NCBI GenBank assembly: GCA_903924405.1
Contig: CAIYBH010000088.1
Span: 1-44,743 of the forward strand
Length of the DNA stretch: 44,743 nucleotides
Direction: 5' to 3'
DNA from: an uncultured Planctomycetaceae bacterium
Lineage (GTDB): Bacteria > Planctomycetota > Planctomycetia > Planctomycetales > Planctomycetaceae
Positions 9,242 through 19,300 of this stretch are shown piece by piece (positions within the stretch are counted from its first letter, which is position 1; every line of letters starts with the position of its first letter). A program made the translations under genes and the position numbers. The notes beneath the pieces were generated by a model. That model searched no databases. It had not been told where the DNA came from and was given only the letters and a program-made list of their open reading frames with translations.

Positions 9242-10195
9242 ATGGAAAGACGGGAGATGATCTGGGCGTCGCTGATTGGTGGCGCCGGGCTGTTGTCAGC
9301 GAATCCTGTATCTGCGGTTGCACCGGCGGGGACTGTTGCTCGTCAGGCGGGCGGTTTTCGGTACTGCCTGAACACCAGCACGATTCGGGGGCAGAAGCCG
9401 GGGGTTGTTCGGGAAGTGGAGATCGCCGGAGCCGCGGGCTATGACGGGATTGAGCCCTGGATTCCGAATTTGCGGGAGTATGTGGAGCAGGGAGGCAGCC
9501 TGTCGGACTTGCGGAAGCGGATTGAGGACGCGGGTTTGACAGTGGACAGTGCGATTGGGTTCGCCCAGTGGATTCACGACGACGAGAAGACTCGTGCCGC
9601 AGCACTTGAGGAAGCGCGGCGGGACATGGACATGCTGAAGCAGATCGGTGGCACTCGGATCGCAGCGCCGCCGGTTGGTGCGCATCAGGCGAATAGCGCG
9701 AAAGTTGAGTTAGCGGCCGCGGCGGAGCGATTTGCGGCCCTGCAGTCGCTGGGGGATGAGATCGGCATTATTCCACAGCTGGAGGTCTGGGGTTTTTCAA
9801 AGAATCTGTCACGTCTGGGAGAGGTGGCCTATGTGGCAGCGGAGACGGGGCATCCAGGGAGTTGCCTGCTGCTGGACACCTACCACATTTACAAAGGCGG
9901 GTCGGATTTTTCGGGACTGTCCCTGTTCAGCGATGATTCGCTGCAGGTGTTCCATATGAATGACTACCCGGCTGAGCCATCACGAGCGGAGATCAGTGAT
10001 GCGCAGCGAGTCTATCCGGGAGACGGGATTGCCCCGCTGACTTCGATTCTGCAGACGCTGGGTGGCCGTGGTCGGGCCATTACACTGTCGCTGGAGTTGT
10101 TCAATCCGGACTACTGGAAGCAGGACCCGCTTGAGGTGGCAAAGACGGGGCTGTCGAAGATGCGTGCGGCGGTTGAGAAGGCCGCAGTGGAGTAG
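9242..10195 (+). CDS. Exported sugar phosphate isomerase/epimerase-like TIM-barrel protein
   Basis: A xylose-isomerase-like (AP endonuclease family 2) TIM barrel of 317 residues. Likely metal ligands sit in the strands PQLEVWG, LLLDTYH, FHMNDYP and LSLELFN, the usual E-D-H-E pattern of this superfamily. The start is set at the ATG at 9242, not the open frame at 9209, because GGAGGAG (9233-9239) lies just upstream and the N-terminus MERREMIWASLIGGAG then reads as a twin-arginine-type signal ending near NPVSA. Such proteins are abundant in planctomycetes and are assumed to act on sugars or polyols in the periplasm; the substrate here is unknown. It is probably transcribed separately from the VWA operon, 221 bases upstream. 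Confidence 0.85.
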   Translation: MERREMIWASLIGGAGLLSANPVSAVAPAGTVARQAGGFRYCLNTSTIRGQKPGVVREVEIAGAAGYDGIEPWIPNLREYVEQGGSLSDLRKRIEDAGLTVDSAIGFAQWIHDDEKTRAAALEEARRDMDMLKQIGGTRIAAPPVGAHQANSAKVELAAAAERFAALQSLGDEIGIIPQLEVWGFSKNLSRLGEVAYVAAETGHPGSCLLLDTYHIYKGGSDFSGLSLFSDDSLQVFHMNDYPAEPSRAEISDAQRVYPGDGIAPLTSILQTLGGRGRAITLSLELFNPDYWKQDPLEVAKTGLSKMRAAVEKAAVE

Positions 10196-10205
10196 CGTGA
10201 AATGC

Positions 10206-10239
10206 AGCGAGCGGGGACGTGACCGTCTCCGCTCGTTTC
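10206..10239. terminator. Bidirectional hairpin terminator between convergent genes
   Basis: CGAGCGGGGACG (10208-10219) pairs with CGTCTCCGCTCG (10224-10235) through twelve base pairs including one G-U, closing a TGAC loop. Two further pairs extend the stem outward and TTT follows. It lies midway between the stop of the isomerase-like gene and the stop of rseP, so it probably terminates both transcripts. The short T-run makes it moderate as a rho-independent site. Confidence 0.72.
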
Positions 10240-10278
10240 AGGCTGCCATTGGGCGCGTGTGATGGACCTGCTGCAGGC

Positions 10279-12372
10279 CTACATGTTACTGACGAAGATA
10301 TCGATCCACATCACGAATGCGAAGAGTGACAGGAGAAAGATCATACCAACGGCATGTGCCCAGTTGATCACCTGTGGGTTGGGCTTGTTTCGTGTGATGC
10401 CTTCCCAGAGCAGGAAGACCATGTGTCCACCATCCAGAATGGGGATCGGCAGGAAGTTGAGGATTGCAAGATTGATGCTGAGGAAGCCGAGGAACATGAA
10501 TAGATCGACGAGGCCGCGATCGGCAACCATGTAACCGATTTTGGCGATGCCGAGTGGGCCACTGAAAGATTCCATCGCGACATCTCCGCGGACAATTTGT
10601 CGCAGGCTGCGGTAGATGGAGACTGCGGACTTGCGGGTACGGCTGAGTCCGAGGGAGAGGGCTTCGCCGATAGAACCAGCCTTCTGCAGTTCGCGTTCAT
10701 CGTTCCACACGCCGGCATTGAAGCCACGAATCCAGAGGAACCAGTCAGGGTCATTTTCGAGTGTTTCGAGGGTTTTGGACCCGGTTTGGTCACCATTCTG
10801 ATAGTGCACGAGGATTTTTCGTCCGGGGGCACGTTGCAGTTGATCGAATGCCCAGGCCCAGTTGAATTCCTTTTCGGTACCGATGTCCTTGCTGGTTTCG
10901 GTGGAGAGATCGAGTTCGACGGGGGTTTCCGCATCTCCGAAGGCATCCGGTTTGCCTTGTCCTGGGTTGCGGTGGATGAGTTCGACGCGGGTGATTTTGG
11001 TTGAGGGAGCGAAAACGCCGAGTTTTTCGGCCTCGGACCCCGGCAGAACTCGGGCAATTCGGGTTTGAACCTGATAGCCGATGCCGATTGCAGGGATCGT
11101 CAGAGGAGCGGCGCGATGATCGGGAGAATCGGTCCATCCCGGCAGATCATCGGGGACCACGGTGACCTCTTCGGTGGACGGTCCATTGCTGCTGGAGCGA
11201 TCGATCACGAGGGTGACGGGTTGGCCGGCTTTTCCGGCGAAGTAGACGGGCAGATAAAGCGGGTCAATGTCTTCACCGGGTGTTTTTCCGTCGACGGAGC
11301 GGATGGTGTCACCCACCTTCAGACCGGCGCGGGCGGCAACGGAGTCTTTCTGGATAGCGCGAATCGGGCCCATGGCCATCCAGAATCCGGTGGATCGCAC
11401 ATTCTGTGCAGGCACTTTGATTTCGACGGTTTGGAATGCGTCCGGCTGAGCGGGATCGGCAGAGGGGCGTTGGACGATGTAGGTAAGTTCCTGATCGGCG
11501 TAGCGTCCCAGAAGACTACGAAGTTCGGGCAGCAGTTTGACGGGAATTGCTTCCTGGAGAGAGGCTGGGCGTACCGCGACGACGCGATCTGCCGGGAGGA
11601 AGCCAGTCGATGCGCGATCCAGCGGCATATCGGCGTCGGAGATAAGAGTGGGGTCCGGGATATTGCGAACGAGTTCGGTGGTGACGGTTGGTGCCACACC
11701 GATGGAGCGTCCCGGGGAGCTTTTCATGGGGGTGACATTGACGGTCGTGTCGGTGCCGTCAGCGCGGAGCAGTCGAAGACTGATATCGCCGGAGGAGAGG
11801 AGGATGGCTTCCTGCAGGTCGATAAAACTGCGAATGCGATCCCCGTTCACCTCGGTGATACGGTCACCGGCGCGGATACCGGCTTCCCATGCGGGAAAAC
11901 CGGACCGGACGGCTCCAACAACCGGGGAAGGTTCCTGAATACCGGACCAGTATCCAAAGACGAAGAACAGATACCCGGTCAGGACGTTCATGATCACGCC
12001 AGCGGAGATAATGGCCATCCGCTGGAGCACAGTTTTGGATGAATAGGATCGCGGATTTTCGGCGATTTCCGAGCTGGTCATCTGGTTTGGATCCATGTCA
12101 TCCTGACCGAGCATCTTGACGTATCCACCGAGCGGCAGCGCGGAGAGAGCGTACTCGGTTTCGCCTTTCTGGCGGCTCCAGAGAATCGGGCCGATGCCGA
12201 TACTGAAGCGTTCCACGTGAACATTGCACCATTTGGCAACGGCGAAGTGGCCCAGTTCGTGGAAGAAAATGACCATACCAAGACCGAGCACCACGGAGAG
12301 GGTGTTTTCGATCATGCTGAAGGTTTCTGCGAAACTGGCTGCCACGAGTGGCAAGGCGATTAGAGTGTCCAC
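10279..12372 (-). CDS. rseP: Site-2 intramembrane zinc metalloprotease RseP
   Basis: An M50-family protease that cleaves within membrane helices, typically anti-sigma factors. The zinc motif HELGH (38-42) lies in the first helix, and the second catalytic motif LDGG (646-649) lies near the C-terminus between membrane segments. A PDZ domain starts near residue 148 (VVGAVRSGFPAWEAGIRAGD), a second lies near 330-400 (SVAARAGLKVGDTI), and a third PDZ-like stretch follows. At 697 residues it is much longer than the approximately 450-residue E. coli enzyme. The open frame begins with GTG at 12372, overlapping the end of dxr by 13 bases. An ATG at 12315 (MIENTLSVVLGLG) gives a more typical N-terminus. 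The dxr-rseP order is conserved in many bacteria. Confidence 0.92.
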   Translation of the reverse strand: MDTLIALPLVAASFAETFSMIENTLSVVLGLGMVIFFHELGHFAVAKWCNVHVERFSIGIGPILWSRQKGETEYALSALPLGGYVKMLGQDDMDPNQMTSSEIAENPRSYSSKTVLQRMAIISAGVIMNVLTGYLFFVFGYWSGIQEPSPVVGAVRSGFPAWEAGIRAGDRITEVNGDRIRSFIDLQEAILLSSGDISLRLLRADGTDTTVNVTPMKSSPGRSIGVAPTVTTELVRNIPDPTLISDADMPLDRASTGFLPADRVVAVRPASLQEAIPVKLLPELRSLLGRYADQELTYIVQRPSADPAQPDAFQTVEIKVPAQNVRSTGFWMAMGPIRAIQKDSVAARAGLKVGDTIRSVDGKTPGEDIDPLYLPVYFAGKAGQPVTLVIDRSSSNGPSTEEVTVVPDDLPGWTDSPDHRAAPLTIPAIGIGYQVQTRIARVLPGSEAEKLGVFAPSTKITRVELIHRNPGQGKPDAFGDAETPVELDLSTETSKDIGTEKEFNWAWAFDQLQRAPGRKILVHYQNGDQTGSKTLETLENDPDWFLWIRGFNAGVWNDERELQKAGSIGEALSLGLSRTRKSAVSIYRSLRQIVRGDVAMESFSGPLGIAKIGYMVADRGLVDLFMFLGFLSINLAILNFLPIPILDGGHMVFLLWEGITRNKPNPQVINWAHAVGMIFLLSLFAFVMWIDIFVSNM

Positions 12373-13511
12373 CTGGTTGCTTCCTCCCGAGCCCAGCGGT
12401 CCATCGCAAACAACTGCGAGAGAGTTGGCTGAGCGTCGAATTTGTGGTGGTTCAGAATATCCTGAACGATTTGGGTAATACAGGGGAACGGGAGATTTCC
12501 GGCGAGGAACCGTTCCACAGCAATTTCATTAGCCGCATTGAGTACGGCGCCGCAGGTCCCGCCCTGCTCTGCGGCTTCAAACCCCAGTCTGAGAGCCGGG
12601 AAGGCATCGAGGTCGGGCGGCAGGAGTTCGAGGGTGTAGGGTTGTGTCCAGTCAGTTTGTCGAGCCGGGCTGGGAAGCCGGTCGGGGAACAACAGCGCGT
12701 ACTGAATGGGAAGTCGCATGTCCGGGGGCGAGAACTGAGAAATGACCGAGCCGTCAGCGAATTCGACCAGGGAATGAATCAGGGACTGGGGATGGATTGT
12801 CACTGCGATTTCGGAAGGCTTGAGATCGAACAGCCAGCGCGCTTCGATGATTTCGAGTGCTTTATTCATCATGGTGGCGGAATCCACCGTGATCTTGGGG
12901 CCCATGTTCCATGTCGGATGTTTCAACGCCATCGCGGGCGTGACGGATGCCATTTGGTTGCGAGTCCAGCCGCGGAACGGACCTCCACTGGCTGTCAGGA
13001 TGACTCTACGCAGCTGATCACGGCGACCGGATTGGAGGCATTGAAAGATGGCGCTGTGTTCGCTGTCGACGGGAATGACGCTGGCACCGGTTTCAGCAGC
13101 CCGCCGCATGATCAGGGATCCGGCGACAACGAGGCTTTCCTTGTTGGCGAGGGCCACGCGTTTTCCGGAATCGACCGCTGCCCATGTGGCAGGCAGTCCG
13201 GCAGCACCGACCATGGCGCAGACGATGGTGGAGATCTGCGGATTTCGAATCAGCGATTCGACTGCGCTGAATCCCTGGTACCAGCGTGTGTGTCGCGCGT
13301 GTTCGGTGGAGGGGATGGAAACGGATTCGCAGCCGACAACGGCCCAGTCCGGCTGAAACTCAGACACCTGCTGGCAGAGACGTTCGACGCTGCGGTGAGC
13401 CGCCAGGCCTGCCAGGCGCAGACGATGGGGATGCTGACGGGCGACGTCGAGGCAGCTGGTGCCGATTGATCCAGTGGATCCGAGCAGAGCGATGGAGGAA
13501 ACGGCAGTCAA
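12360..13511 (-). CDS. dxr: 1-deoxy-D-xylulose-5-phosphate reductoisomerase
   Basis: Second enzyme of the MEP isoprenoid pathway, converting DXP to 2-C-methyl-D-erythritol 4-phosphate with NADPH. The N-terminal dinucleotide motif LLGSTGSIG (about 9-17), the nearby LANKESLV, the metal-binding VDSEHSA and the substrate region MGPKITVDSATMMNKALEIIEA are all clear. The length of 383 residues is normal. The start is a TTG at 13511: no ATG or GTG lies between it and the conserved GSTGSIG motif, so a rare start codon is likely. It overlaps rseP downstream. Cytoplasmic and presumably essential. Confidence 0.95.
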   Translation of the reverse strand: MTAVSSIALLGSTGSIGTSCLDVARQHPHRLRLAGLAAHRSVERLCQQVSEFQPDWAVVGCESVSIPSTEHARHTRWYQGFSAVESLIRNPQISTIVCAMVGAAGLPATWAAVDSGKRVALANKESLVVAGSLIMRRAAETGASVIPVDSEHSAIFQCLQSGRRDQLRRVILTASGGPFRGWTRNQMASVTPAMALKHPTWNMGPKITVDSATMMNKALEIIEARWLFDLKPSEIAVTIHPQSLIHSLVEFADGSVISQFSPPDMRLPIQYALLFPDRLPSPARQTDWTQPYTLELLPPDLDAFPALRLGFEAAEQGGTCGAVLNAANEIAVERFLAGNLPFPCITQIVQDILNHHKFDAQPTLSQLFAMDRWAREEATRWTL

Positions 13512-13827
13512 GAGACCGACTTTGCTGACGAAACGGAGGCGAAGCAGAATTGAGTTGGGCTATTCTAGGCGCAAAGGGCAGTTCGGTGAAAGTGCCATTC
13601 GGGGAATGGCGGGTGGGGTTTCTCAATTCTGTGGCCCGAAAACTCCTAAATGTGTGCTTTTTTCCGGCAGGCGCTTGATGCCGATCGCGAAACCTGCAGA
13701 ATTTTGTGGCGGTCGAGATCAGGCTCCTGCGTATCGGGCGAGGAGCTTGAAGGCCGTTGTCTGGTGTGTGATCTGGCAGGGATGGATGTTGCGGCCGTTG
13801 GATTCGAGGGCGACCATGGGGTACGTG
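13512..13827. other. Divergent intergenic region between dxr and the sulfatase gene
   Basis: About 315 bases that must contain promoters for both directions. Open frames crossing it are in-frame extensions of the sulfatase and have no signal-peptide or domain character. No convincing promoter hexamers or hairpins were seen. Confidence 0.45.
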
Positions 13828-15312
13828 ATGAAGTTTTCCGGGGTGCTGATGCTGGTTTTGTGCTGTATCTGCAGGCCTGCATGGTGTCAGGATGCGAGTG
13901 CAGCAGACGCTGCCGGGGCTGGTGCCCTGCCAAATATCGTGTTGATCTTCATGGATGATCTGGGTTATGCGGACCCGGGTCCGTTCGGTGGTGATGCCAG
14001 TTTGACTCCGCACCTGAACGCCATGGCACAGCAGGGGCGGCGATTCACGGATTTTTATGTGTCACAGGCTGTTTGTTCGGCGTCGCGAGCCAGTTTGATG
14101 ACCGGGTGTTACAACGTGCGCATCGGGATTCAGGGGGCGCTGGGGCCGAAATCGCGGACGGGGCTGAATCCGGACGAGCGGACGATTGCCGAGGTGTGTC
14201 GGGATCGGGGCTATGCGACGGCCTGTTTCGGTAAGTGGCATTTGGGGCATGAAGCTCCGTTCCTGCCTCGGCAGCAGGGTTTTGATGAGTATTTCGGGTT
14301 GCCTTACAGCAACGACATGTGGCCGTATCATCCTGAGGTGCTGCATCTTCCTATGCAGGAACGGTTGAAGAACTGGCCACAATTACCGCTGATCGAGAAC
14401 GATCTTGTGATTGATGACGAGGTGACTGGGGAGGATCAGCAAACGCTGACCCGGCGTTACACCGAAAAAGCGGTGTCCTTTATTGAGCGTCATCAGAATC
14501 GTCCGTTTTTCCTGTACCTGCCGCACACGATGGTGCATGTGCCATTATTTACGAGTCCGGACTTTGCCGGGCGCAGTGGCAAAGGGGTCTTTGCCGACGT
14601 GATGATGGAGATTGACTGGTCCGTAGGTCAGATTCGTCAGACGCTGCGGCGACTGAAGCTGGACGAGAACACGCTCCTGATCTTTACCTCGGACAACGGT
14701 CCGTGGCTCAGTTATGGCAATCATGCGGGATCGGCAGGTCCATTGCGGGAGGGGAAGGGGACGATGTTTGACGGGGGATGTCGTGTTCCCTGTCTGATGG
14801 AATGGCCGACGGTGATCCCAGCCGACAGTGTTTGTCAGCAGCCCTGTATGACGATCGATCTGTTACCCACGATTGCCGAATTGATTGGCGGAACGTTGCC
14901 GTCGCATCCGATTGATGGCCGCAGCATTCGGGCGTTGATGCAGGAAGACGCACCAGGGCATGCTCCGCACGAGGCTCTGTATTTTTACTGGGGAGCGGAA
15001 CTGCAGGCCGTCCGCAGTGGTTCGTGGAAACTGCATTTTCCGCACAAGTATCGGACACTGAATGGCAAGCCTGGGGGCGTCGATGGCCGGCCGACAGCGT
15101 ATGTGAATCTGGAAATCGGAGAATCCCTGTTTGACCTTGCGAAGGATCCAGGGGAGCAGCATGACGTGTCAGCCCAGCACCCGGAGGTCGTGAAGCGGCT
15201 GCGAGAATTGGCGGAGGTGGCTCGTGAAGAGTTGGGGGACGGATCTCGAAAAGGCCGTGGCGTCAGACCGGTGGGAACGCTGGACGTCGATAAGCCCGGT
15301 TCTGTGCGCTAG
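13828..15312 (+). CDS. Secreted type I sulfatase
   Basis: An arylsulfatase-family hydrolase of about 494 residues. The N-terminus from the ATG at 13828 (MKFSGVLMLVLCC) is a signal peptide; a second ATG lies at 13816. Metal-binding DDLGY follows at 43-47. The sulfatase signature CSASR (Cys83) should be oxidised to formylglycine by a maturase encoded elsewhere. GKWHLG and TSDNG provide the remaining active-site elements. Planctomycetes encode many sulfatases for use of sulfated algal polysaccharides. The substrate cannot be told from sequence, and no glycoside hydrolase or maturase lies next to it. It is transcribed divergently from dxr. Confidence 0.93.
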   Translation: MKFSGVLMLVLCCICRPAWCQDASAADAAGAGALPNIVLIFMDDLGYADPGPFGGDASLTPHLNAMAQQGRRFTDFYVSQAVCSASRASLMTGCYNVRIGIQGALGPKSRTGLNPDERTIAEVCRDRGYATACFGKWHLGHEAPFLPRQQGFDEYFGLPYSNDMWPYHPEVLHLPMQERLKNWPQLPLIENDLVIDDEVTGEDQQTLTRRYTEKAVSFIERHQNRPFFLYLPHTMVHVPLFTSPDFAGRSGKGVFADVMMEIDWSVGQIRQTLRRLKLDENTLLIFTSDNGPWLSYGNHAGSAGPLREGKGTMFDGGCRVPCLMEWPTVIPADSVCQQPCMTIDLLPTIAELIGGTLPSHPIDGRSIRALMQEDAPGHAPHEALYFYWGAELQAVRSGSWKLHFPHKYRTLNGKPGGVDGRPTAYVNLEIGESLFDLAKDPGEQHDVSAQHPEVVKRLRELAEVAREELGDGSRKGRGVRPVGTLDVDKPGSVR

Positions 15313-15378
15313 TTGAGGGGAACGGCAGCCTTGCTGGTGATGACAGTCACGGGCGGAGTCATCATGTGCATGGGCTGC

Positions 15379-15399
15379 GTGCTGGGTGCTGGGTGCTGG
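15379..15399 (+). repeat. Three tandem GTGCTGG heptamers
   Basis: GTGCTGG is repeated three times without interruption (15379-15385, 15386-15392, 15393-15399), just after the sulfatase stop. The unit length equals that of the heptamer array at the right end of the window. Confidence 0.6.
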
Positions 15400-15976
15400 G
15401 GCAAATCCTCCCGGGGACGCACGGCTGGCTCTGGTGGCCTTAAAGCAGGAGGGGCGGCGATAATTTTCAGAGTATGAGTTGAAATCGCTGAGAACGGAAT
15501 CCATAGAAATCCTGCCACAGAACCCCCCAAACGCTGCGATGCTGCAAGGCCTTCGGTGTGGAGCACTTGTGGACAGATGGGCGATGTGTCTGAGTAGGAA
15601 CAGTCAGATGCTGGTGCAGGAAATTCTGATAGCGGTCAGCCTATTGTCGCAAACCGAAGAGTCGGACTCAGCTCTGCAGGATCAGGAGATTTGGCTGCCA
15701 CTGGTCCCGGCGAATCCTGACGATGTGTCCTGCGATCACTCAAGCCGCGAGTTTTGATAATGGTAGGGAAATGGCTGCATCCTCTGCTCCGCGGATTACT
15801 GCCATCTGTCGTGTGGCGGTCGTAAAAAATCGGGAAGCCGTTGGAAGTACCTTAACGCACGTATTGGGAGCGAAAGCGGCATAACCCGTGGCTTATGAAC
15901 TGCTGATGCATGTTCAAGTCCGCTTTACTGTACACTTCTGACACGTTTGCACCGGGCGAGAGAAGGGCAAATGCAA

Positions 15977-16073
15977 TCACAATCGCGGACGATTGTGACG
16001 CTTTGGCAGAACTGAGCTTGTGGGATTGCATAAAGTGTCAGAACCTGCAGAATCCCGACTCCGCGAGTCTTTT
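15977..16073 (+). ncRNA. Cluster of three hairpins, possible structured RNA or leader
   Basis: Three stems lie in a row. TCACAATCG (15977-15985) pairs perfectly with CGATTGTGA (15990-15998) around a CGGA loop. GGGATT (16022-16027) pairs with AATCCC (16051-16056). GACTC (16057-16061) pairs with GAGTC (16065-16069), directly followed by TTTT. The last hairpin resembles a short intrinsic terminator. Together they could be a small RNA or a leader of the downstream secreted-protein gene. No known RNA family was recognised and the first stem could also be an operator. Confidence 0.3.
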
Positions 16074-16315
16074 GGGGCGAGCCCGCTGTGATTGCCCGGT
16101 CAGACTCAGGAAGTGCATGAATCGGGCGAGGTTGTTTGGCCCGCACAGGTGTCTGTGGACTTCACTCAGACCAATCTTCGCGTTGGGTAGGCTGGGCCTC
16201 AGATTTCACCACTGCGGGAGCGTTGTTTTTTCGGCGTGGGACAACGCGGCCGTTCAGTTGGACCTGGAGTAACTTCGGGCCGCATTGGCGGGGGAAACAA
16301 GCGGGGGCACGAGGT

Positions 16316-19300
16316 ATGTTTTCGATCTTCGGAACTCAACTGCGAGATCGTCGGCGATTGCGTCGAGCTGTCGATTTGCAGGTTCGGGATGTTTGCCGGA
16401 TCCAGTCGCTGGAAGCTCGTGTCTTGCTGACTGCCGTGGTTTCAAAACTGGCGCTTGAGGGCCCGGTCACGATACTTCCCGCGGTTGAGGGACGGCAGTT
16501 GCTGGCCGTGGAGCGATTCGGCTACACAGACTTGTATACGACAGACGGCGTGACCACTGGGACTCAGGTCTTTGCCACGATTCCGGGGCGTCTCACGCCG
16601 GATGGGTGGACAAATTCAACCTTTGAAAACTATGCGCTGCTGGACGGAAAGCTCTATTTCAACGCATGGGTTACGGGCAGCACCATCAGGCACGGGCTCT
16701 GGAAGACGGATGGGAAAGGGGCAGTCCTGCTGCTGGAGCAATCTGCTGCTGATGCTCGAATTCCCTTTGAATTTGTGACATACAACGGACTTGTCTATTT
16801 TGCGGCAAGTGACACTGGCGTGGGCAGAGAATTGTGGAGATCCGATGGAACAGTTGCCGGCACGCAGCTTGCCGTCGATGTGATTCCGGGAGCTGTGGGC
16901 AGTAGTCCGCGGCAGATGCGAGTCTTCGACGGGCAGTTGTTTTTCACCGCCGGAGGCACTGAAGCGGAGACAATCTACAGAACGGATGGGACGACGGGCG
17001 GGACGATACCCGTGACCAGCGGTGATTACCGATGGTCATCTCTGCCGACAGATTCAGGAACGGTTGCTGTTGCGGTGACTGATTCCTCGCTGATCCTGAA
17101 GCGGGAGACTCGAGCGTCGGGTGTGGAGTTACTGGTAATGTCCACGGCGGCGGCTGTGCCTTCACGGATTCATCAGTTTGTTCCTGTGGCGGGTTCGGAG
17201 TATCTCGTTGATGGTTTTCTGAGGGTTGGGGACATCACATTTTTCCGCCGGGTGGAGTACGTCGGGGGGCAATTCAGTGGCGATCTCTGGAAATCTGATG
17301 GGACGGACGCTGGAACTGTTCCGGTGTCGTCGATTCGGCTGTTCCAGGCACCAATGAACCGCAATGGTGCTGCGCAGAGCGCGATTGGGTTCTTTACCGG
17401 CGTGTATGCGGAAAACGCGACTGAGCGACTGGTGTTTTTTGCTGACGCCCGAACTGACTGGGGTTTATGGCAAACCGACGGCGTGACGTTGACGCAGATT
17501 CCCATGACGACTCCTGCTGCCAAACCCACCGGGCAGCGTTCCCTGATCGCCGCTGCTGGCCGCATGTATTCGCTGGTGCCGGGGAGCGGGGTGTTTGAAG
17601 TCGCAGAGCATCTGGTTTCCGGGCGGCTGGTGGGCGGTTATTCCGCGTCCATCGACGGGAATCCCGGGCAGCTGACTGCGATGCTGGGGGGCGTTTGGTT
17701 CGTTGCCGGCCAAAAGCTCTGGCAGGTCATGCCGCAATTACCCGATGCCCTGCCAGGGCCTGTGCCCGAGGGGGATCGTCCGGGGGCGTTGGGAACGATT
17801 CGGGCGGGTGGTAAGGATGTGTTTCGTCTGAGATGGAAGCCTGTTCCTGGCGCTGTTGCGTATCGGATCAATGGTGAATTGTCGTCGGCCGGGACGGCGA
17901 CGACGCTGGACATTCCCTGGGACCAGGATCGGACATATTCGGTGCGAATCCAGGCGGTCATGGCTTCGGGGCAGTTCAGCGAGGCCACGGATTTCAGCTT
18001 TACCGGGTTTCTGAATTCTCACAACCTTGAATTTGCGGGATCGACTGCGTTTACTCAGCAGGTCCGTCTGCGTCGGTCACCCGGGAGTGGCTGGCTGTAT
18101 CGGGCCGAGTTTCTGGATCCGGCCAGTGGACTGGTGCTGCAGACCACGGCGTTTCGCTGGAGCTCGGTAAGCAGCACGTTACAGGAAGCGTCGCTTTACT
18201 TTCCGGCTGGAAAGATCCCGGCTTCGGGGCGATTGTCGGTCCGAGTTTCACCGATGACGGTGACTGCTCCGATCAACGCGGCGACGGTAGCGTTTGATCT
18301 GCGCTATTCTGAAATTGCAGTGAGTTTTTCGGGGGCGGTCACAACGATCACATGGCCGTCTGTGGCCGGGCCGCTGGGTTATGATCTGTGGGTGAATGAT
18401 GAGACGCGTGGAATCAGTCAGTACATTCGCAGATCCAGTCTTGCCTCCAACTCATTCAGTGTCAATTTTCCGGAGGGCATCTACAGGATCTGGGTGCGAT
18501 CGAAGGATCTTGTGCCATCGCTGTGGTCGCAGTCGGAAGTGATCAGCGTTGGAACAGTGCCAAAGCTGCTTGCTCCTTCTGGTACAATTCCGACCGCGGA
18601 CGCGTTGGGCAGCTTTCGCTGGCCGCGTGTGCAGGGCGCGGTCAGTATGGAATTGTGGGTCAATCGAGTTGGGGGCCCTGTGCGAGTGATACATGAGACC
18701 GGGCTGGCGGGAAACAGCACAGGATTCACGCCGACAAGTCCTCTGCCCTATGGTCGGTACCAGGCGTGGATTCGTTCGCAGGGAGTCGGGCCAGGCCATG
18801 GGATCTGGAGTGTCTCCGTCAGCTTCACGGTGCTGCCGCCAACTGTTCAGCCTGTGGTGGCCACGTCGCCGTTTGACCGGACGCCGATGATCACATGGAC
18901 GGCACCCTTTGCGGGTGTGAGTTATGAGTTGTGGATTGGCCGGCCGGATGGTGTCGAGGTATTCCGGAAGACGGGTATCAGCGGGACCAGCTTTACGTTG
19001 CCTGTCGCGCTGTCGAACGGGGCGTACAGAGTTTCGCTGCGCGGTCAGACGCCCGATGGGATACTGCTGCCATGGTCTCGCGCAGAAGATACGCCGCTGA
19101 CGATTGGGTTCACAGGAACGGTGCAGGGGACGCTGGTGGGAAACCGGACGCTGTTCTGGGGGGCGCTTTCGGACGCGACGCACTACGACGTGTGGATGAA
19201 CCTGGTGAGTGGTGATCAGGCCCCGCAGAGCCAGATTTACCGCAATACGGCGGTGACCGGTACAAGTCTGCTGTTGCCTGCAACATTACCGGCGGGCGGC

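Larger units (their letters stand above)
15313..16315. other. About 1 kb gap between sulfatase and LEPR-xLL gene
   Basis: No convincing gene was found. Plus-strand frames at 15479-15757 and 15910-16272 lack domain character and good starts. The gap contains three tandem GTGCTGG units at 15379-15399 and a cluster of hairpins at 15977-16073. It is unusually long for a bacterial intergenic region, although such gaps are common in planctomycetes. Confidence 0.5.

Noticed and set aside
11065..12042. Plus-strand open frame of 325 codons opposite rseP
   Set aside because: It lies entirely antisense to rseP, which has catalytic motifs; the long frame comes from biased codon positions.
12348..13469. 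Plus-strand open frame of 373 codons opposite dxr
   Set aside because: Antisense shadow of dxr, which has full family motifs.
15950..16090. Resemblance of GGGCAAA plus hairpin to a cyclic-di-GMP riboswitch
   Set aside because: The conserved purine run after the hairpin is absent and the loop is CGGA, not a GNRA loop, so the known aptamer is not present.
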